A stretch of 64,000 bases of DNA from Myrmaecium sp. VS I D KN 1 (Eukaryota; Ascomycota; Dothideomycetes; Valsariales; Valsariaceae), in the NCBI GenBank assembly GCA_019775845.1, contig JADQAV010000002.1, positions 1 to 64,000 of the forward strand. The letters run 5' to 3'. The notes below the pieces were generated by a model. That model was not told where the DNA came from, made no database searches, and saw only the letters and a list, made by a program, of their open reading frames with translations. Both the position numbers and the translations under genes were made by a program. This document shows, one piece after another, positions 10,289-22,921 of this stretch (positions within the stretch are counted from its first letter, which is position 1; each line of letters starts with the position of its first letter).

Positions 10289-12210
10289 GACGACGGCCAA
10301 CAACAAGACTGACCCACACAAGAAGTCTGACGGGAGGGAAACCTAGGGGGGAGACGGAGCGGAAGCGAGCGTGTGCGGCGGAAGCAGGACGAGGCGACGG
10401 CGATGGCAGAAGTGATTACCTATGTATCGTACCCCGTATGCCTCGAGCCCGTGAACGGAAAATTTCGATCAGGGGAGACAACCGGGGGGGTTGAGGAACG
10501 ATAATCAAGATCGATGCAGAAAATCGATGTCTCTTTCTTGCTGTCCTGTCTCACCTTTGCTCCCGCACGATTCGAGTCAAGGCATGGATGGATGGTCGCG
10601 TTTCGGGCCGTACGACCTAGCTATCTCTATGCCCGGCGAGGATATAGTAGACCTGGACCGGCCGTTTGCAGGGAGGGAAGAGGTGGAGGGAGGGCCTGTC
10701 TCTTCCCGTCTCTCCTTCCACTGCCTTTCGTGCCCCTGACCCAGAGGGGGTTTGGTGATTGCTCGTTGGGGTTAGTGGTGCCAAAGAGACCGGCCCTGAT
10801 TCCCTCTTCCTTCGATATGCACCGTCTGGAAAGGATCTGCAGGCATGTGTGGACGACGTGTTCAGTGCTCTGGGACCTGGATTCAGATCGCTGGGTCCTG
10901 GGGAGTGTGCAATGCAATAATCAGGACTGTCCACGCTGATGAGCAACTCCGGTATGCACCAGCCACGGAGCGGTCTGGTGGTAGAGACGGCGTTCGCCGG
11001 CAAGTGAATGCCGCCTGCCGGCGGTGTTGCATTTGCAGGGCAGTGGTGTGACCCGTCTCCACCATCGAATCCTTCGACGCTCAACGACTCCGCTGCCAGC
11101 CAGGAGTGGGAAAGGTCGTCTCCAAAGCAAGCGGGCCGTTGCTAACTGCTTCTCTCGAAGCTAGTCAACGGTGGTAGCAGAACAGGGCCTGTCACTCGAA
11201 AGTACAATTGGTATGTATCTGTCCAGGTACTCCGTGATACACACCAACCTCGATACCAACAGTCAAGCCCATGCTCATCCCGACTGAACATCTCAGGGTC
11301 TGGGTCTGGCTTCGCAACGTGCGAGGAGACAGACCTTCCAGGGATGTTCAGATCGGCAAAGTGTTGGCTGGAAGCGGGAGGGCGACGTAGCGTGTGCATT
11401 GGACAGGGAGTGAGCAGTGTGGGCCAAGTGGTCGCCACCATTTACCGACCAATGCTGAGGATGTGTCCCCGCCGGTTCTTCCATGTCCACATCCCCCCTC
11501 CCCCTTATCGCACGGGTCATCGACAATGCCGGAGGTACCTCCGAGGCTGGTTGGTTTGCTGTATGATAGTGATGGATACGGTACATACAGAGGAGTGCTG
11601 CATCACAGAGACCTTTGCTGAATTCATTTTGACAACGTGGTGTATATCATCGTGTCTTCCTGTAGGAGCGAACATGATCAATGCTGAACTGGTGAATGTC
11701 TGGACGAATCCTTCGGGCCCGCTATCAAACGACTCCAAGTACTAGTCCAATTCCTTTAGCCCACCTTGGAACATCTTGCACCTTCCCCGAGTCAGGACAC
11801 AGTTTTGATGGTACGTAGATTAGGACCTTTTATGCAGTGAATACAATATTGTACATACATCAGCGTGGTTGCTCGCTACCCCTAGCGGGGACGTGAAGCG
11901 AGGCGCTTGTTCGCCGTTGGCCCGTCCGGCCGTGGCGGCGGGCGGCGGACCGGCAGCGGCACATTTTTACTTCTTCCCGCCCGTCAAGCCGTCGTTACAT
12001 GCCCTCGGGAATGCCCCGGAAGGATTCAGGGGCTTGGGATGAGGCGTGAATAGTCGCTCGATCCTTCTCTGGACGAAGTAAAAGCAATCCAAACGTCGCG
12101 GCTGAATTCCGCTTTGCATTCTCCTGAATTTTGAGTACTCAAGTTCAACAATTCACGAATGTCTACCATGTCCTTTTATCGTACATGAATTCACGCTTCC
12201 TTGTCCTCAA

Positions 12211-12244
12211 CCCCNNCCCCCCCCCCCCCCCCCCCCCCCCCCCC
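12211..12244 (+). repeat. C homopolymer with an unresolved NN
   Basis: Four C, two N at 12215-12216, then 28 consecutive C. The N pair shows the assembler could not settle the run, so its true length is unknown. Confidence 0.95.
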
Positions 12245-13618
12245 GCACCGCGCACCGTCTCCTACACGTCTCAACGAGTGTCCCAGTACGATATTCTATC
12301 CAGGTCTGCGGTCTCTCTCTCCCTTTCTCTCCATCTCCGGCCATCTCCGGCCATCTCACAGACCGCTCTCATACCTCCCCTGTCCATCTCCGGTCGAGGC
12401 GAGTTCCGCGTGTGTGGAGGGGGAAGTGTTCATCCCCACTCGTCTCGTCGGTGAAATTTCCCCTTCTCGCCTAGGGTGAAGAATCCCTGCGTCGTCTAAA
12501 TTAGCCTGGCATGCCAATTGCTGGTGAATAGGTGCGAAATATTCATACTATCTCAATCATACAAGATATTGTAAACGACACCGCCCGCCAAAATGGAATC
12601 CTTCTCTCGGCCCTTCGCCGGCCCAACTTCTCCTTTGGCGTCCGTCGTGCCAAGGACACAGGATGTACCTAGCTTTTGTTTCATTTTGGAGAGCAATACC
12701 ACCATACACCACAGTACTTCCAAGCACGTACAGGTACATACGTGGCCGCCCCAGCGACCGTCTCCCCGCGTACTCCGTACCGTCCCTTTCACTCCCCACG
12801 CGGCCTCCCCACCTCCCGTGCCCGTGAGCCACAACGTTGGTTGGCGCACGTTCGGGACTGGACTGGACTAAGCCGGCCGGTTGAGACAGACGCAGGGGGA
12901 GAAACGGCTTGAAGATAGCGCGTGGCATACTGGTACAGAATAGTGAGTACCTGTACCTCCTCGACCTTATCTCGGCGTGATATTTGGTCCCTTTCTGTCG
13001 TGGAAAAGGAAAAGCAACCCGGAACGAACTCTTCCCGCTTCCGCCATCCCCACCGCTGTTTAACGAGTACCTAGGTAACGTATGTACCGAATGTACAACA
13101 AATCCAATGCCACCTATACCGGCAGTTCCTAGGAACGTCTGAGCGCCCACATGGCGATAGATAGTCAGGTCCCGACCCAGGACCCCTTGTCGCTCACCTC
13201 ACTCCGCTCCGCTGTCAATCCCCCCGTGGCGTCCAAGAACGCGTTAGCAGAGTGGGCAAACAGGGGAAAGAGTGGATCGAACGGGCGTCGAGGAAAGACG
13301 CGGTGAAGCTCTGCCGCAGAGCCGGAAGGGGGAGAGCGGGATGGACGCTTGCCGTTTGGCAGAGAGCTCCTGACAGCTGTTCAACCTGCCCACTTCGCAT
13401 CACGCCGATCCTCCTCGGGCGTGTGTGTTGGCTGCTGGCTCTGATACTGGCGACGAGGTCATAAAGGACATCGACGCCGCCGACACTCAAATCTCCTTCC
13501 AACCACACAGCAGACCTCCCACTCTGCTCCTCTCCAAACTCAACTCCTTCTCTCCACATCCAACTCCTTCCCACCCGTTCAACTCACCTCCTCCGACTCA
13601 CCTCCTCCCCCTCTCACC

Positions 13619-15447
<1,829 letters not shown>

Positions 15448-16307
15448 AGTGACCGATCGAAGATGTCGAGGTGGGAATGGCTGAAGGAGTGAGCATGTCC
15501 ATAACGATAGTCATGGTGAAGACACCAAGAAATAGATGCACAATGAGATGCTGATTTCGTCCACAAGTATTCCCTTTTTGGAACGTATTCGTCGTGATAG
15601 GCATCCGAAGGGAACCCTACCGGTAGTCATGGCGGAGGGCAGGAGTGGTGGCAAGTGGACCATACCACTGACTATGATTAGCTGGCCAACTGGCCTTGCT
15701 GACAGGTCTCCGGCAGCTTGATCCAGTCCGTGATCTTCAGCTGGGATCGGGACATCTGGTCTGGATAGTTGTGACCCTCGACTTAATCATCCATCCTCAA
15801 TGACACTTTGCAGCTCTTCTGTTGCCATTATGATTAGCTACCACAGCCGACAGCCAGTGGAGACGATGAGATGATGACCCCAAGCTGCTTCAGAGGATCT
15901 GGTCCAGATAGTCGAGGATGAGGTGGTTGAACTGATCATTTCGACTTGATACCATCGCCACCGTCCATACCGCGAGCAAAGAGACAGTAAGCCCACAGAT
16001 TGATTCGTCAGTGCCCACCTCTATCCTTCAGCGTACTCATCAGATACTGCTGGTTCACTGCTGAGATCCGTGGAGCAGACCTCGGTGCGTCAAAGGCCTG
16101 TGGAGCGTGGGATTCACACTGACAGGCGGCGATTGACATCAGCATCGGGAAGTGGAGGGAGAGATGGTGTGGTGAATCCGGTTGAAATCAGGATGGGACA
16201 GTGCGAGAACCTGATATGCTCCTGGGATCTTCGAGTCTAGAACAACCGAGAACGATTCACATCGTGGAGATCTTCCAGGTGGCGAGGTTGCGACAGGACC
16301 GCACAGC

Positions 16308-16337
16308 CACAGTCACAGTCACAGTCACAGTCACAGT
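16308..16337 (+). repeat. (CACAGT)5 repeat
   Basis: Five perfect 6-bp units in tandem, about 600 bp upstream of the next start codon. Confidence 0.9.
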
Positions 16338-16657
16338 CAGAACCATGATTACGTCAGTTCTGCAGTCGCCAGCAGAGAAACCGCCGAAGAGGCGCCTGGG
16401 AAACAAGGCAATCACCGCTGCCGACTCGACTGCCGCCACAACTGCCGCCTGCACCGCCACACAGGACGCGCAATCCTTTCTTCAGGCTGACGCCACCAAC
16501 CCCGCTCTCTCAGCCACATCCGCCACTTCTCGACCCTCTTCGACCCTGTCATTCCCGTCTTCCCGACGGGCGCGGAGTGGCGCAGCAGCCCGACGGCATG
16601 GACAACTCGCCGTTCTGATGCCGCACAAGGCCGCGATGAGGCCGCCATGAACATGGC

Positions 16658-16665
16658 TATATAAA
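16658..16665 (+). promoter_or_regulatory. TATA box
   Basis: TATATAAA, 276 bp before the ATG at 16941. It implies a 5' leader of roughly 200-250 bases. A strong TATA box suits an inducible gene, in line with a stress-related product. Confidence 0.55.
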
Positions 16666-16940
16666 CCCACCCCGCCTCTCCCCCTTTCGCTGTCCATCTC
16701 ATCATCATCCTCATCATCACATCCGATCAAACGATCGCACTCATCTTCGCAACGCAAAAGCTTCATCGCAGCTCATCTCAGCTCAGCTCAGCTTCTGCTC
16801 GTAGAGGTTCCTAGTTGCATCCCTACCAACAACCGACTCTTGTCTATCACCTTACCAACTCCCCCGGCTTCAAAGCCACAGTCTTGTACCTATTCATCAT
16901 ACAATCTCAACACATCTTCATCCAACGAAGCCTTTCAAAC

Positions 16941-18704
16941 ATGCGAGACGCTTCACTGCGAGACCCTTCTTTCGAAGGCTCCACCCTCACTCCGCCAACC
17001 GTCCTCACCATCCCAGTGACGGTCACCGCTGAGGAGGACGGTTTCGACTCCCCTCGCGAGCACGGCCGTCACCACCCTCACGGCGGACCATTCGGCATGC
17101 GCGGCGGACGTGGCGGTCCTCACGGTCGCCGCGGCAGCCCCCCTCCCCACAACGAAGCCGGCATCCACCCCAACGACAACGAGAACGGTGGCCCACCCAG
17201 GGGACCGCATCACAAGCACCACCCCCGTGGCCCCGGTGGTCCCGGTGGTCCCCCTCCCTTCGGACCTCGTGGCCACCACGGCGGACGTGGCGGGAAAGGT
17301 CCCCGCCGTAGCCGCAGCCGCTCTCGCAACGATGACGACATCAAACGCGCTTCCACCACCGAGCCTACCGACAAGAACAACAACGACAACGACAACGGCG
17401 AGCTGAGCGACGGCAGCTCCAGCTCAAACTCCAGCTCCGACACCGAGCACTTCCACCGCGGTCCTCCTCACCCATGGAAGAAGCACGGTCACGGACACGG
17501 CCCCCACGGTCCTCACGGCTTCGGTCCTCACGGTCCCCCCGGCTTCGGCATCCGCGGTGGTAAGAAGGGCGGTAAAGACCGCCATCACTCTCGCTCCCGC
17601 TCCCGCTCCCGCAGCCCTCCTCCGCCGCCGCCGTTCTTCGGCGCATTCGGGGGTCCGGGCCCACACCATCACCGCGGTGGGAAGGGTGGTCCTTTCGGTT
17701 TCGGCGGGGGACCGTTCATCGGTGCTTTTGGTGGTAGAGGAGGCTGGGGAGGACCCGGTGCATTGGGAGGACATGGTGGTCCTCAGGGCGGACCTGGCGC
17801 ATGGGCAGGACCCGGCGCCTGGGGAGGGCATGGTGGCCCATGGGGAGCATCTGGTGGTTCTCATGGAGGACCAGCCCCCTGGGCCAGTCCCGAAGTCTGG
17901 GCAGCAGGAGCATCAGGCGGTGCACACCCACCTCCACCTCCACCCCCTCCTCACCCCCACAGACACAGCTTCGGCCCCGGCGGCCCCAATGGCCCCGGTG
18001 GTCCTCCGCCAGACTTCTTCTCCCCCTTCGCCAACCGTCCAGGAAGCTGGGCCGGCGGCGCGCCGTGGAGCTGGTTTGGCGGCGAGGATGCCGAGCAGCT
18101 TATGTTTGCCGGCGGACCTCCTCCGCACGGCGGTCCTCCTCATCCCTTCGGCGGCCCCTTCAGCGGGCGCAAAGGCGGTAAGCATCACGGCCGTGGGCGT
18201 CATGGGCGCCACGGGCCCGGACCTTTCGGTTTCGGCCCTGGACCCGCCGACTTCGGCTTCGGCTTCGAGGACGCCTTCGACTTCCACCCCTGGGACTCTG
18301 CGCTGCCGCACCCGGGCTGCTCGAAGGAGAAGCACGGCAAAGACGGCGAAGAGGAGGAGGCGGAGGAGGAGACACTGCTCCTCCCCCCCGCGCAGCTCCT
18401 CCACAGCAACGGCACGTACATCCTGCGCATCTACGCCCCTGGGGCGCGAGACGTGGGCGTGCGGTTCGATCGGGGGAGGGGGGTGTTGAGTGTGCTGGGC
18501 AAGATTGGGAAGAAGGGGAGGGGAAGGTTTAGGGTGGAGACGACGGCGTTGGATGGGTTGGAGGTGGAGGAGGGGGGGTGTGTGGCGAGGGTTGGGGGGC
18601 AGGGGGTGGAGGTTAGGGTTAAGGTTCGGGGGGAGGATGGGGGGGATGAGGAGGAGGGGGAAGGGGAGGGGGGGAAGGAGTGGGAGGTTGCGGTTAGGGA
18701 GTAG
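16941..18704 (+). CDS. Gly/Pro/His/RS-rich disordered protein with C-terminal alpha-crystallin-like (Hsp20) domain
   Basis: A single-exon gene of 587 residues. The first ATG in frame is 16941; upstream codons in frame give no ATG. Residues 1-40 are ordinary (MRDASLRDPSFEGSTLTPP). About 40-485 are low complexity: repeated GGRGG, HHPRGPGGPGG, GPHGPHGFGPHG and WGGPG units, two RSRSRSR tracts, an acidic Asn/Asp/Ser stretch (NNNDNDNGELSDGSSSS) and polyproline. A Glu-rich linker then leads to about residues 485-575, which read as a beta-sandwich: SNGTYILRIYAPGARDVGVR, then RGVLSVLGKIGKK, then VEVRVKVR. This pattern resembles the small heat-shock alpha-crystallin domain. I infer a chaperone-like domain on a condensate-forming, RNA-binding-like arm. 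Small Hsps are normally only 150-250 residues, so the N-terminal arm is exceptional. The Hsp20 assignment is moderate. Confidence 0.82.
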   Translation: MRDASLRDPSFEGSTLTPPTVLTIPVTVTAEEDGFDSPREHGRHHPHGGPFGMRGGRGGPHGRRGSPPPHNEAGIHPNDNENGGPPRGPHHKHHPRGPGGPGGPPPFGPRGHHGGRGGKGPRRSRSRSRNDDDIKRASTTEPTDKNNNDNDNGELSDGSSSSNSSSDTEHFHRGPPHPWKKHGHGHGPHGPHGFGPHGPPGFGIRGGKKGGKDRHHSRSRSRSRSPPPPPPFFGAFGGPGPHHHRGGKGGPFGFGGGPFIGAFGGRGGWGGPGALGGHGGPQGGPGAWAGPGAWGGHGGPWGASGGSHGGPAPWASPEVWAAGASGGAHPPPPPPPPHPHRHSFGPGGPNGPGGPPPDFFSPFANRPGSWAGGAPWSWFGGEDAEQLMFAGGPPPHGGPPHPFGGPFSGRKGGKHHGRGRHGRHGPGPFGFGPGPADFGFGFEDAFDFHPWDSALPHPGCSKEKHGKDGEEEEAEEETLLLPPAQLLHSNGTYILRIYAPGARDVGVRFDRGRGVLSVLGKIGKKGRGRFRVETTALDGLEVEEGGCVARVGGQGVEVRVKVRGEDGGDEEEGEGEGGKEWEVAVRE

Positions 18705-19859
18705 AGGGTAGGATTTTCTGGTGGTGGATCTTTGGGGATGTGGTGATAGATTGACTTTGGAAGTTTAGGGTCGTTTGAAAGCATGGCGTTCTTGGATATT
18801 TGATTGATTTCTTGTTGCCATCTATAGCCATCAGTACAAAAACCGACAAAAAAAAACAGCAACGGTATTTGATCAATTTCTCTTCCTCTTCATGATGACT
18901 TTGTGATATCTTGATGTGTGGCCCTGTTCCAGAAAAGGAAATGAAGAGAAGCCTAAAAAGCGTTTTCCTATCTTCCAAGCATGTATCTACTTCAAAAGGG
19001 CAGCTTCTATGTAAATCTCACTGACTTCCTCACACTCCATGCATGTAAACTAACACCTTTCAGAAAGCGTTAAGCAGCGATCCCACATGTTCCCCCACCC
19101 TCTACCACCCATCGCGGATCAATCCATTGCGGAGTGTGCTCGGGTTCAACCAGCAAAACTTCTAACGCAAAGGGAGCCACGCGATGACTATACCTACAAA
19201 ACAAGGAAGACCCATTCAACCGGGCCGTGGACGAGGTCGACGACGATTTCTTTTCTCATACCCTGGGCCGAAGCGCGTCGAAGGATCTGGGGGATACGGG
19301 GGAAGCCCTTTGGTACGGTCGTCTGTGTGCTTTACTCTATTCTAGGGGCTTTCCTTTCTGTCTGAACGGGGAGAAGGCGATGGGAGGCTGGCAGGCGTCA
19401 TGATCATACCTATGTACGGGCGGAAGCTCCATTCGACATGACGGCGCAATCAATAGGATAGCGCGGTCATAAGACCGACTTGTACATTATTCAAGGTGCG
19501 GTGGTCTGAATCTAAAAAGAGTTGTAGCATACTTTTATTCCAACTCCGCCGGGGAGGGTACGTACTTGTGTTTTCCTCATAGCTAGCGTGAAGTACTGTT
19601 GCTGGATTGAAGGACTGTACATACGTAAATGATCACCCCAGTGATCGAGGCCAGCTGCCTTGCTGAGTGTGCTTTCGATGGCATAGTCGCCTTGATATGC
19701 TGTGCAAGAGAATCACTGCCTTCCTCAGTTTTGGTTACCGACGCCTTGTCTTTCGATCCGATTTTCCTGACCCTCGGAAAGCAAAAGGGAGGACTGACAG
19801 TTGCAAGCAGAGACGGTTTACCATCTCTCGCCTCGAGCTCCGCGAACGAATGCAACCAG
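18705..19859. other. Intergenic, 1.15 kb
   Basis: 3' flanks of two converging genes. AT-rich patches lie at 18780-18970. No supported gene or structured RNA. Confidence 0.6.
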
Positions 19860-20855
19860 TCAAACACCTCGCTCCCCCCAAACCCATCCGACCCAAAACC
19901 CATCCGACCCCTGCAAAAAATCATCACAAAAATCCCGAAACGCCTTCCTCGCCGCACCCAAAAAAAATACGCCATCCAGCAGCATCGCAAAATCCCGAAT
20001 CCTCCGGCCCGCTTCACTCCCCCCTTCCAACGCCGCCACATCCTCGGGCGCAAGGCGATTCGCAATCGCATCGACCGCGCGACCAAGCAAGTCATGATCC
20101 GCAAACGCAACGGGCCGCTTACCACTCAGATCCATCAGGATGCGCGCGATCTCCCGGCCCACCTCGACCACGGAAAGCAGCAGGTGGCGCTTGAGCTGGA
20201 AGCTGGGATCCGGCTGCGCGGCCGCGCGCATGATGGCGTCCTCGTAGTGGTGGACGGCGCGCAGGGCGTCGGCGGGGGAGGCGGGGAGGCCTGTGAGGGC
20301 GGCGAGGACCGTCGCTTGGTCCCGGTGGACGGCGCGGATCGCGAGGAGGGTGTCGGCGATGTGGTCGCGGTAGGCGGCGTGGATGAGGGGCTGGATGTGG
20401 ATTGCAGACGGGGTGTCGGTGAGTTGGATGAGTATGTCTCGGGCGGCTTCGCCGTCGAGGTTGAGGATGGCGGTCGTGAAGTCGGTGTCGGATGAGGTTT
20501 CGGTCGCCGTCGTCGTTGTTGCGGTAGAGGTACGGTTGGAGCCCTCCGGACGTTCAGCGGCGGTGGCATTATTATTTGTTCTCGAAGCCGCAACAGCAGA
20601 AGGAGAAGCAGTAGCCACGACGGCAGCGGGGCCGCTGATGGTAATCGTACACGCGCCGGTCAACGAACCAGAGATGGAGAAGCTCGCCGACGACGCGACA
20701 GAAGTCGCAGGTCTAGGTGGTGCAACCGTCCTGGCGGTGGCTTGGACGACGGACATGTTGTTGTTGTCGTGAGTGCGCACTGGATTAGGTTCGATGGTGT
20801 CGGAAGATTCCTGGACGCGCGCACGCTTCGCGGCTGGCTGGGTGGGGGAGCTCAT
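19860..20855 (-). CDS. Unknown helical protein, copy 1 of a paralogous pair
   Basis: An intronless frame of 331 residues; the ATG at 20855 gives MSSPTQPAAKRARVQESSDT, which matches the start of the copy at 38717 (MSSPQRPRIEKADATSS). Layout: a Ser/Thr/Ala-rich N-terminal 120 residues holding a likely beta-strand pair (FSISGSLTGACTITISG), then a helical core from about 125 (DFTTAILNLDGEAARDIL) to 300. The core shares with copy 2 the pattern AI..LD......I, a central Y, DAL.....YE and K..LL...(E/D)(V/I)G. KRAR near the start could be a nuclear signal. No enzyme motif, signal peptide or membrane segment is visible. The LD-start helical layout faintly recalls the Cut8/Sts1 nuclear proteasome tether, but I cannot support that assignment. 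Function unknown. Confidence 0.75.
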   Translation of the reverse strand: MSSPTQPAAKRARVQESSDTIEPNPVRTHDNNNMSVVQATARTVAPPRPATSVASSASFSISGSLTGACTITISGPAAVVATASPSAVAASRTNNNATAAERPEGSNRTSTATTTTATETSSDTDFTTAILNLDGEAARDILIQLTDTPSAIHIQPLIHAAYRDHIADTLLAIRAVHRDQATVLAALTGLPASPADALRAVHHYEDAIMRAAAQPDPSFQLKRHLLLSVVEVGREIARILMDLSGKRPVAFADHDLLGRAVDAIANRLAPEDVAALEGGSEAGRRIRDFAMLLDGVFFLGAARKAFRDFCDDFLQGSDGFWVGWVWGERGV

Positions 20856-21234
20856 GTTGTGTAGCTTGCAGTCGATGTGATTGTGAGATGTGAGGTGTTG
20901 TCGTGGTGAAGAACTGGAGAAGAAGAGGTAGAGGTTGGAAAGAAGCAGACGTAGAATAGATGCATGCTTAGGTCAGCCGAATGGGGAGGTTTAGCTGGCT
21001 GTACGACGGGATCGGAAGGTTGCACGACAGACGCCGTTGCCTAACGTATCGTATCGATATCGATATCGCAGTTCGTTGAGGTTGAAGGAGCCGTGGCAGC
21101 ATTCAAGTATCGAAGCATGTACTTAAATAAGTACATACAACTACCTACGACGCAGCATTCAGAATTAGTATCATTTATAGATCGACAGCTTCATGGATTT
21201 CCACAATACCTAATCGAATCTCCTGAATCCCTAC
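20856..21234. other. Intergenic, 0.4 kb
   Basis: Between two genes on the same strand. Contains an ATCGATATCGATAT palindromic patch near 21048-21066 and nothing else of note. Confidence 0.6.
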
Positions 21235-22921
21235 CTACAACTTCGCATCCTTCGTCTTCCCCAGCTTCAAGTCCTCCTGCGTACTCAACTCCACATTCGC
21301 CAAACTCCGCTCCCCCTGCTCTCCCTCCATCAACACATTCTCAACCGGCTCATCCTTCTTCGGCTCCCTCCACGCCCACGTCTTAAGATTCTCCGTCGCC
21401 TTCCCCTCAATCCGATCAACCACCTCCTTCCCAACCACCGGCAACATCTTGAACGCATGGCCACTGCCCCCCGTCGCCACCATCACCCCCGGCCGGCCAG
21501 GCACGGCATCAATCACGTAGTGATTATCAAACGTATCCGTATACCAGCACAACCTCGTGCCCTCAATCTGCAACCCCTCCCTCGCCAAATCCGGCATAAA
21601 ATCATCCAAAAACCTCCTCAGCACCCGCAGTCCCAGGACGGGGACCTCATTATCAATCCTCTCCCTCCCCAACCTGCCCTTCTCCCCCCGCGGGCCCGTC
21701 CACTTCGTCACCGGCTCACTCCTCACCTTCCCATCCGGCTGGCGGACCGGATTCGTATACTTAACCCCACGAAACGCAACCTTCATCACGCCCTCCTCAT
21801 CCCGCGGGAACCCATAACAACCCCCACTCTCCCCCTTCCGCGCCTGGAACGTCCACACCGGGAAGCGCTCGGGGGCGTATTTCTCCCACAGCGCGCCGCA
21901 GCGCCGGGGAATCCGCACCATCGCCACCGTCCCACACGTCGTCTCGCACAAGCCATCCATCTCGGGGAGCAACGTCGGGGTCCACCCGCCCGTCGCCATG
22001 ACTACCAACTTCGCCCTATAAACCCCTCCATCCCTCATCCTGACCCCGACCACCTTTCCCCCCTCCTGCACAAACCCTTCAAATGCCCCCCTCTCCGCTC
22101 CAAACACCGTCCGCACCCCCAACCGCTCCTCCGCCATCCACAACGCAAACCGACACGCCCGATCCGCATACAGCGTGCCGGCCAGGGTATCCAACAACCC
22201 CCGGCCCCCCTTCCCCTCGCCCTTCCCAAACGGGTCCACCGCCCACCCCCACCCCTCCCTGCGCGCACGCTCGCGCTCCGCGGGCTCACTCAGCACATAC
22301 TGACTCCGTCCGAACCCGGCCGCCGTAATGCCCTCGATACTAGCCAGCTCAAACTCGCTGAGCTCCGGCCCTTCGGGCTCGGCCGGGTCGGGGATGTGCA
22401 GGAGGCCGTTGTTGATGTAGATGCGGGTTGCGGGGGTGAAGCCTGGGGGTAGCTCGGGAGAGGTGCGGATGTAAGTGTTCCAGGATTCCCAGCGGGGCAG
22501 GGCGGAGAGGGTGAGGTTTTGGTAGAGGCGTTCGTGGCCGTAGGCGGTGCGGAGGATTTTGTTGCGGTCTGTGAGGGGGAGGGGTGGTTAGAGGGTTTTT
22601 TTTCCTTCTTTTTCTCTCTTGTTTGTTTTCGATTTTGGGGGAGGGCTTGCGAGGAGGACGGTTTGGAGAGGGGTAATGGGGATAGGTGTTAATCATCATC
22701 TTACCGGCCGATGCAGCATCACACCCCTTATCAAACGAGTAAAGCGTCTCATGGTAAGGTTGGCGGTCGAAGAGGGTGACGTTGGTGTAGCCCCGCTCGG
22801 CGAGGTGGATGGCGGTGCTGAGACCGAAGATGCCGGCGCCGATGATGGCGATGGGGTCGGTTTTGGAGTCGACCAGCTTTTGGGTTTGGGGGACGGGGGT
22901 TGTTGTGGTGGTGGGTGACAT
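21235..22921 (-). CDS. FAD-dependent amine oxidase, sarcosine-oxidase/amadoriase-like, peroxisomal
   Basis: A flavoenzyme of the DAO/monomeric sarcosine oxidase superfamily that oxidises a secondary amine, giving H2O2. Exon 1 is 22705-22921 and exon 2 is 21235-22568; 516 residues. GAGIFG at 28-33 is the FAD dinucleotide-binding motif, followed by CDAASADRNKILRTAYG across the splice, the usual flavin-contact region. Near the C-terminus CWYTDTFDNHYVIDAVPG has a Cys at the position of the covalent flavin Cys of monomeric sarcosine oxidase (inferred), and GGSGHAFKMLP closes the fold. The protein ends in AKL, a standard peroxisomal targeting signal, so catalase would remove the peroxide. Substrate could be sarcosine, pipecolate or a glycated amino acid; the sequence is closer to the fungal sarcosine-oxidase-like group than to classical amadoriases. 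Confidence 0.9.

Larger units (their letters stand above)
10178..13618. other. Intergenic, 3.4 kb
   Basis: Upstream region of the divergent rhodopsin-fold gene and the vanillyl-alcohol oxidase gene. It contains an AAC microsatellite, a long C homopolymer with two unknown bases, and CCTAGGTA-type palindromic patches (for example near 10230 and 13070). Open frames on both strands look random. The last 150 bp before 13619 are strongly pyrimidine-rich, as in many fungal promoters. Confidence 0.6.
15448..16940. other. Intergenic, 1.5 kb, with promoter elements
   Basis: Holds the 3' flank of the oxidase gene and the promoter of the next gene. Seen: a CACAGT repeat at 16308-16337, a TATA box at 16658-16665, and a CAGCT-rich leader at about 16770-16795. 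No convincing ORF. A scattered set of GAA/TTC triplets near 16230-16258 does not have the regular spacing of a heat-shock element. Confidence 0.6.

Noticed and set aside
16230-16258. Possible heat-shock element upstream of the Hsp20-like gene
   Set aside because: GAA and TTC triplets are present but spacing does not follow the alternating 5-bp rule.
17557-18489. Second + frame over the Gly-rich gene
   Set aside because: An alternative frame of a GC-rich repetitive coding region; lacks the alpha-crystallin-like C-terminus and its own start context.
18610-18626. Telomere-like GGTTAGGGTTAAGG inside the Gly-rich gene
   Set aside because: Only two partial units, in coding sequence with Val-Arg-Val codons; chance in a G-rich exon.
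21457-22452. A 331-codon + strand open frame
   Set aside because: Antisense to the sarcosine-oxidase-like gene, whose flavin motifs and splice sites are clear.
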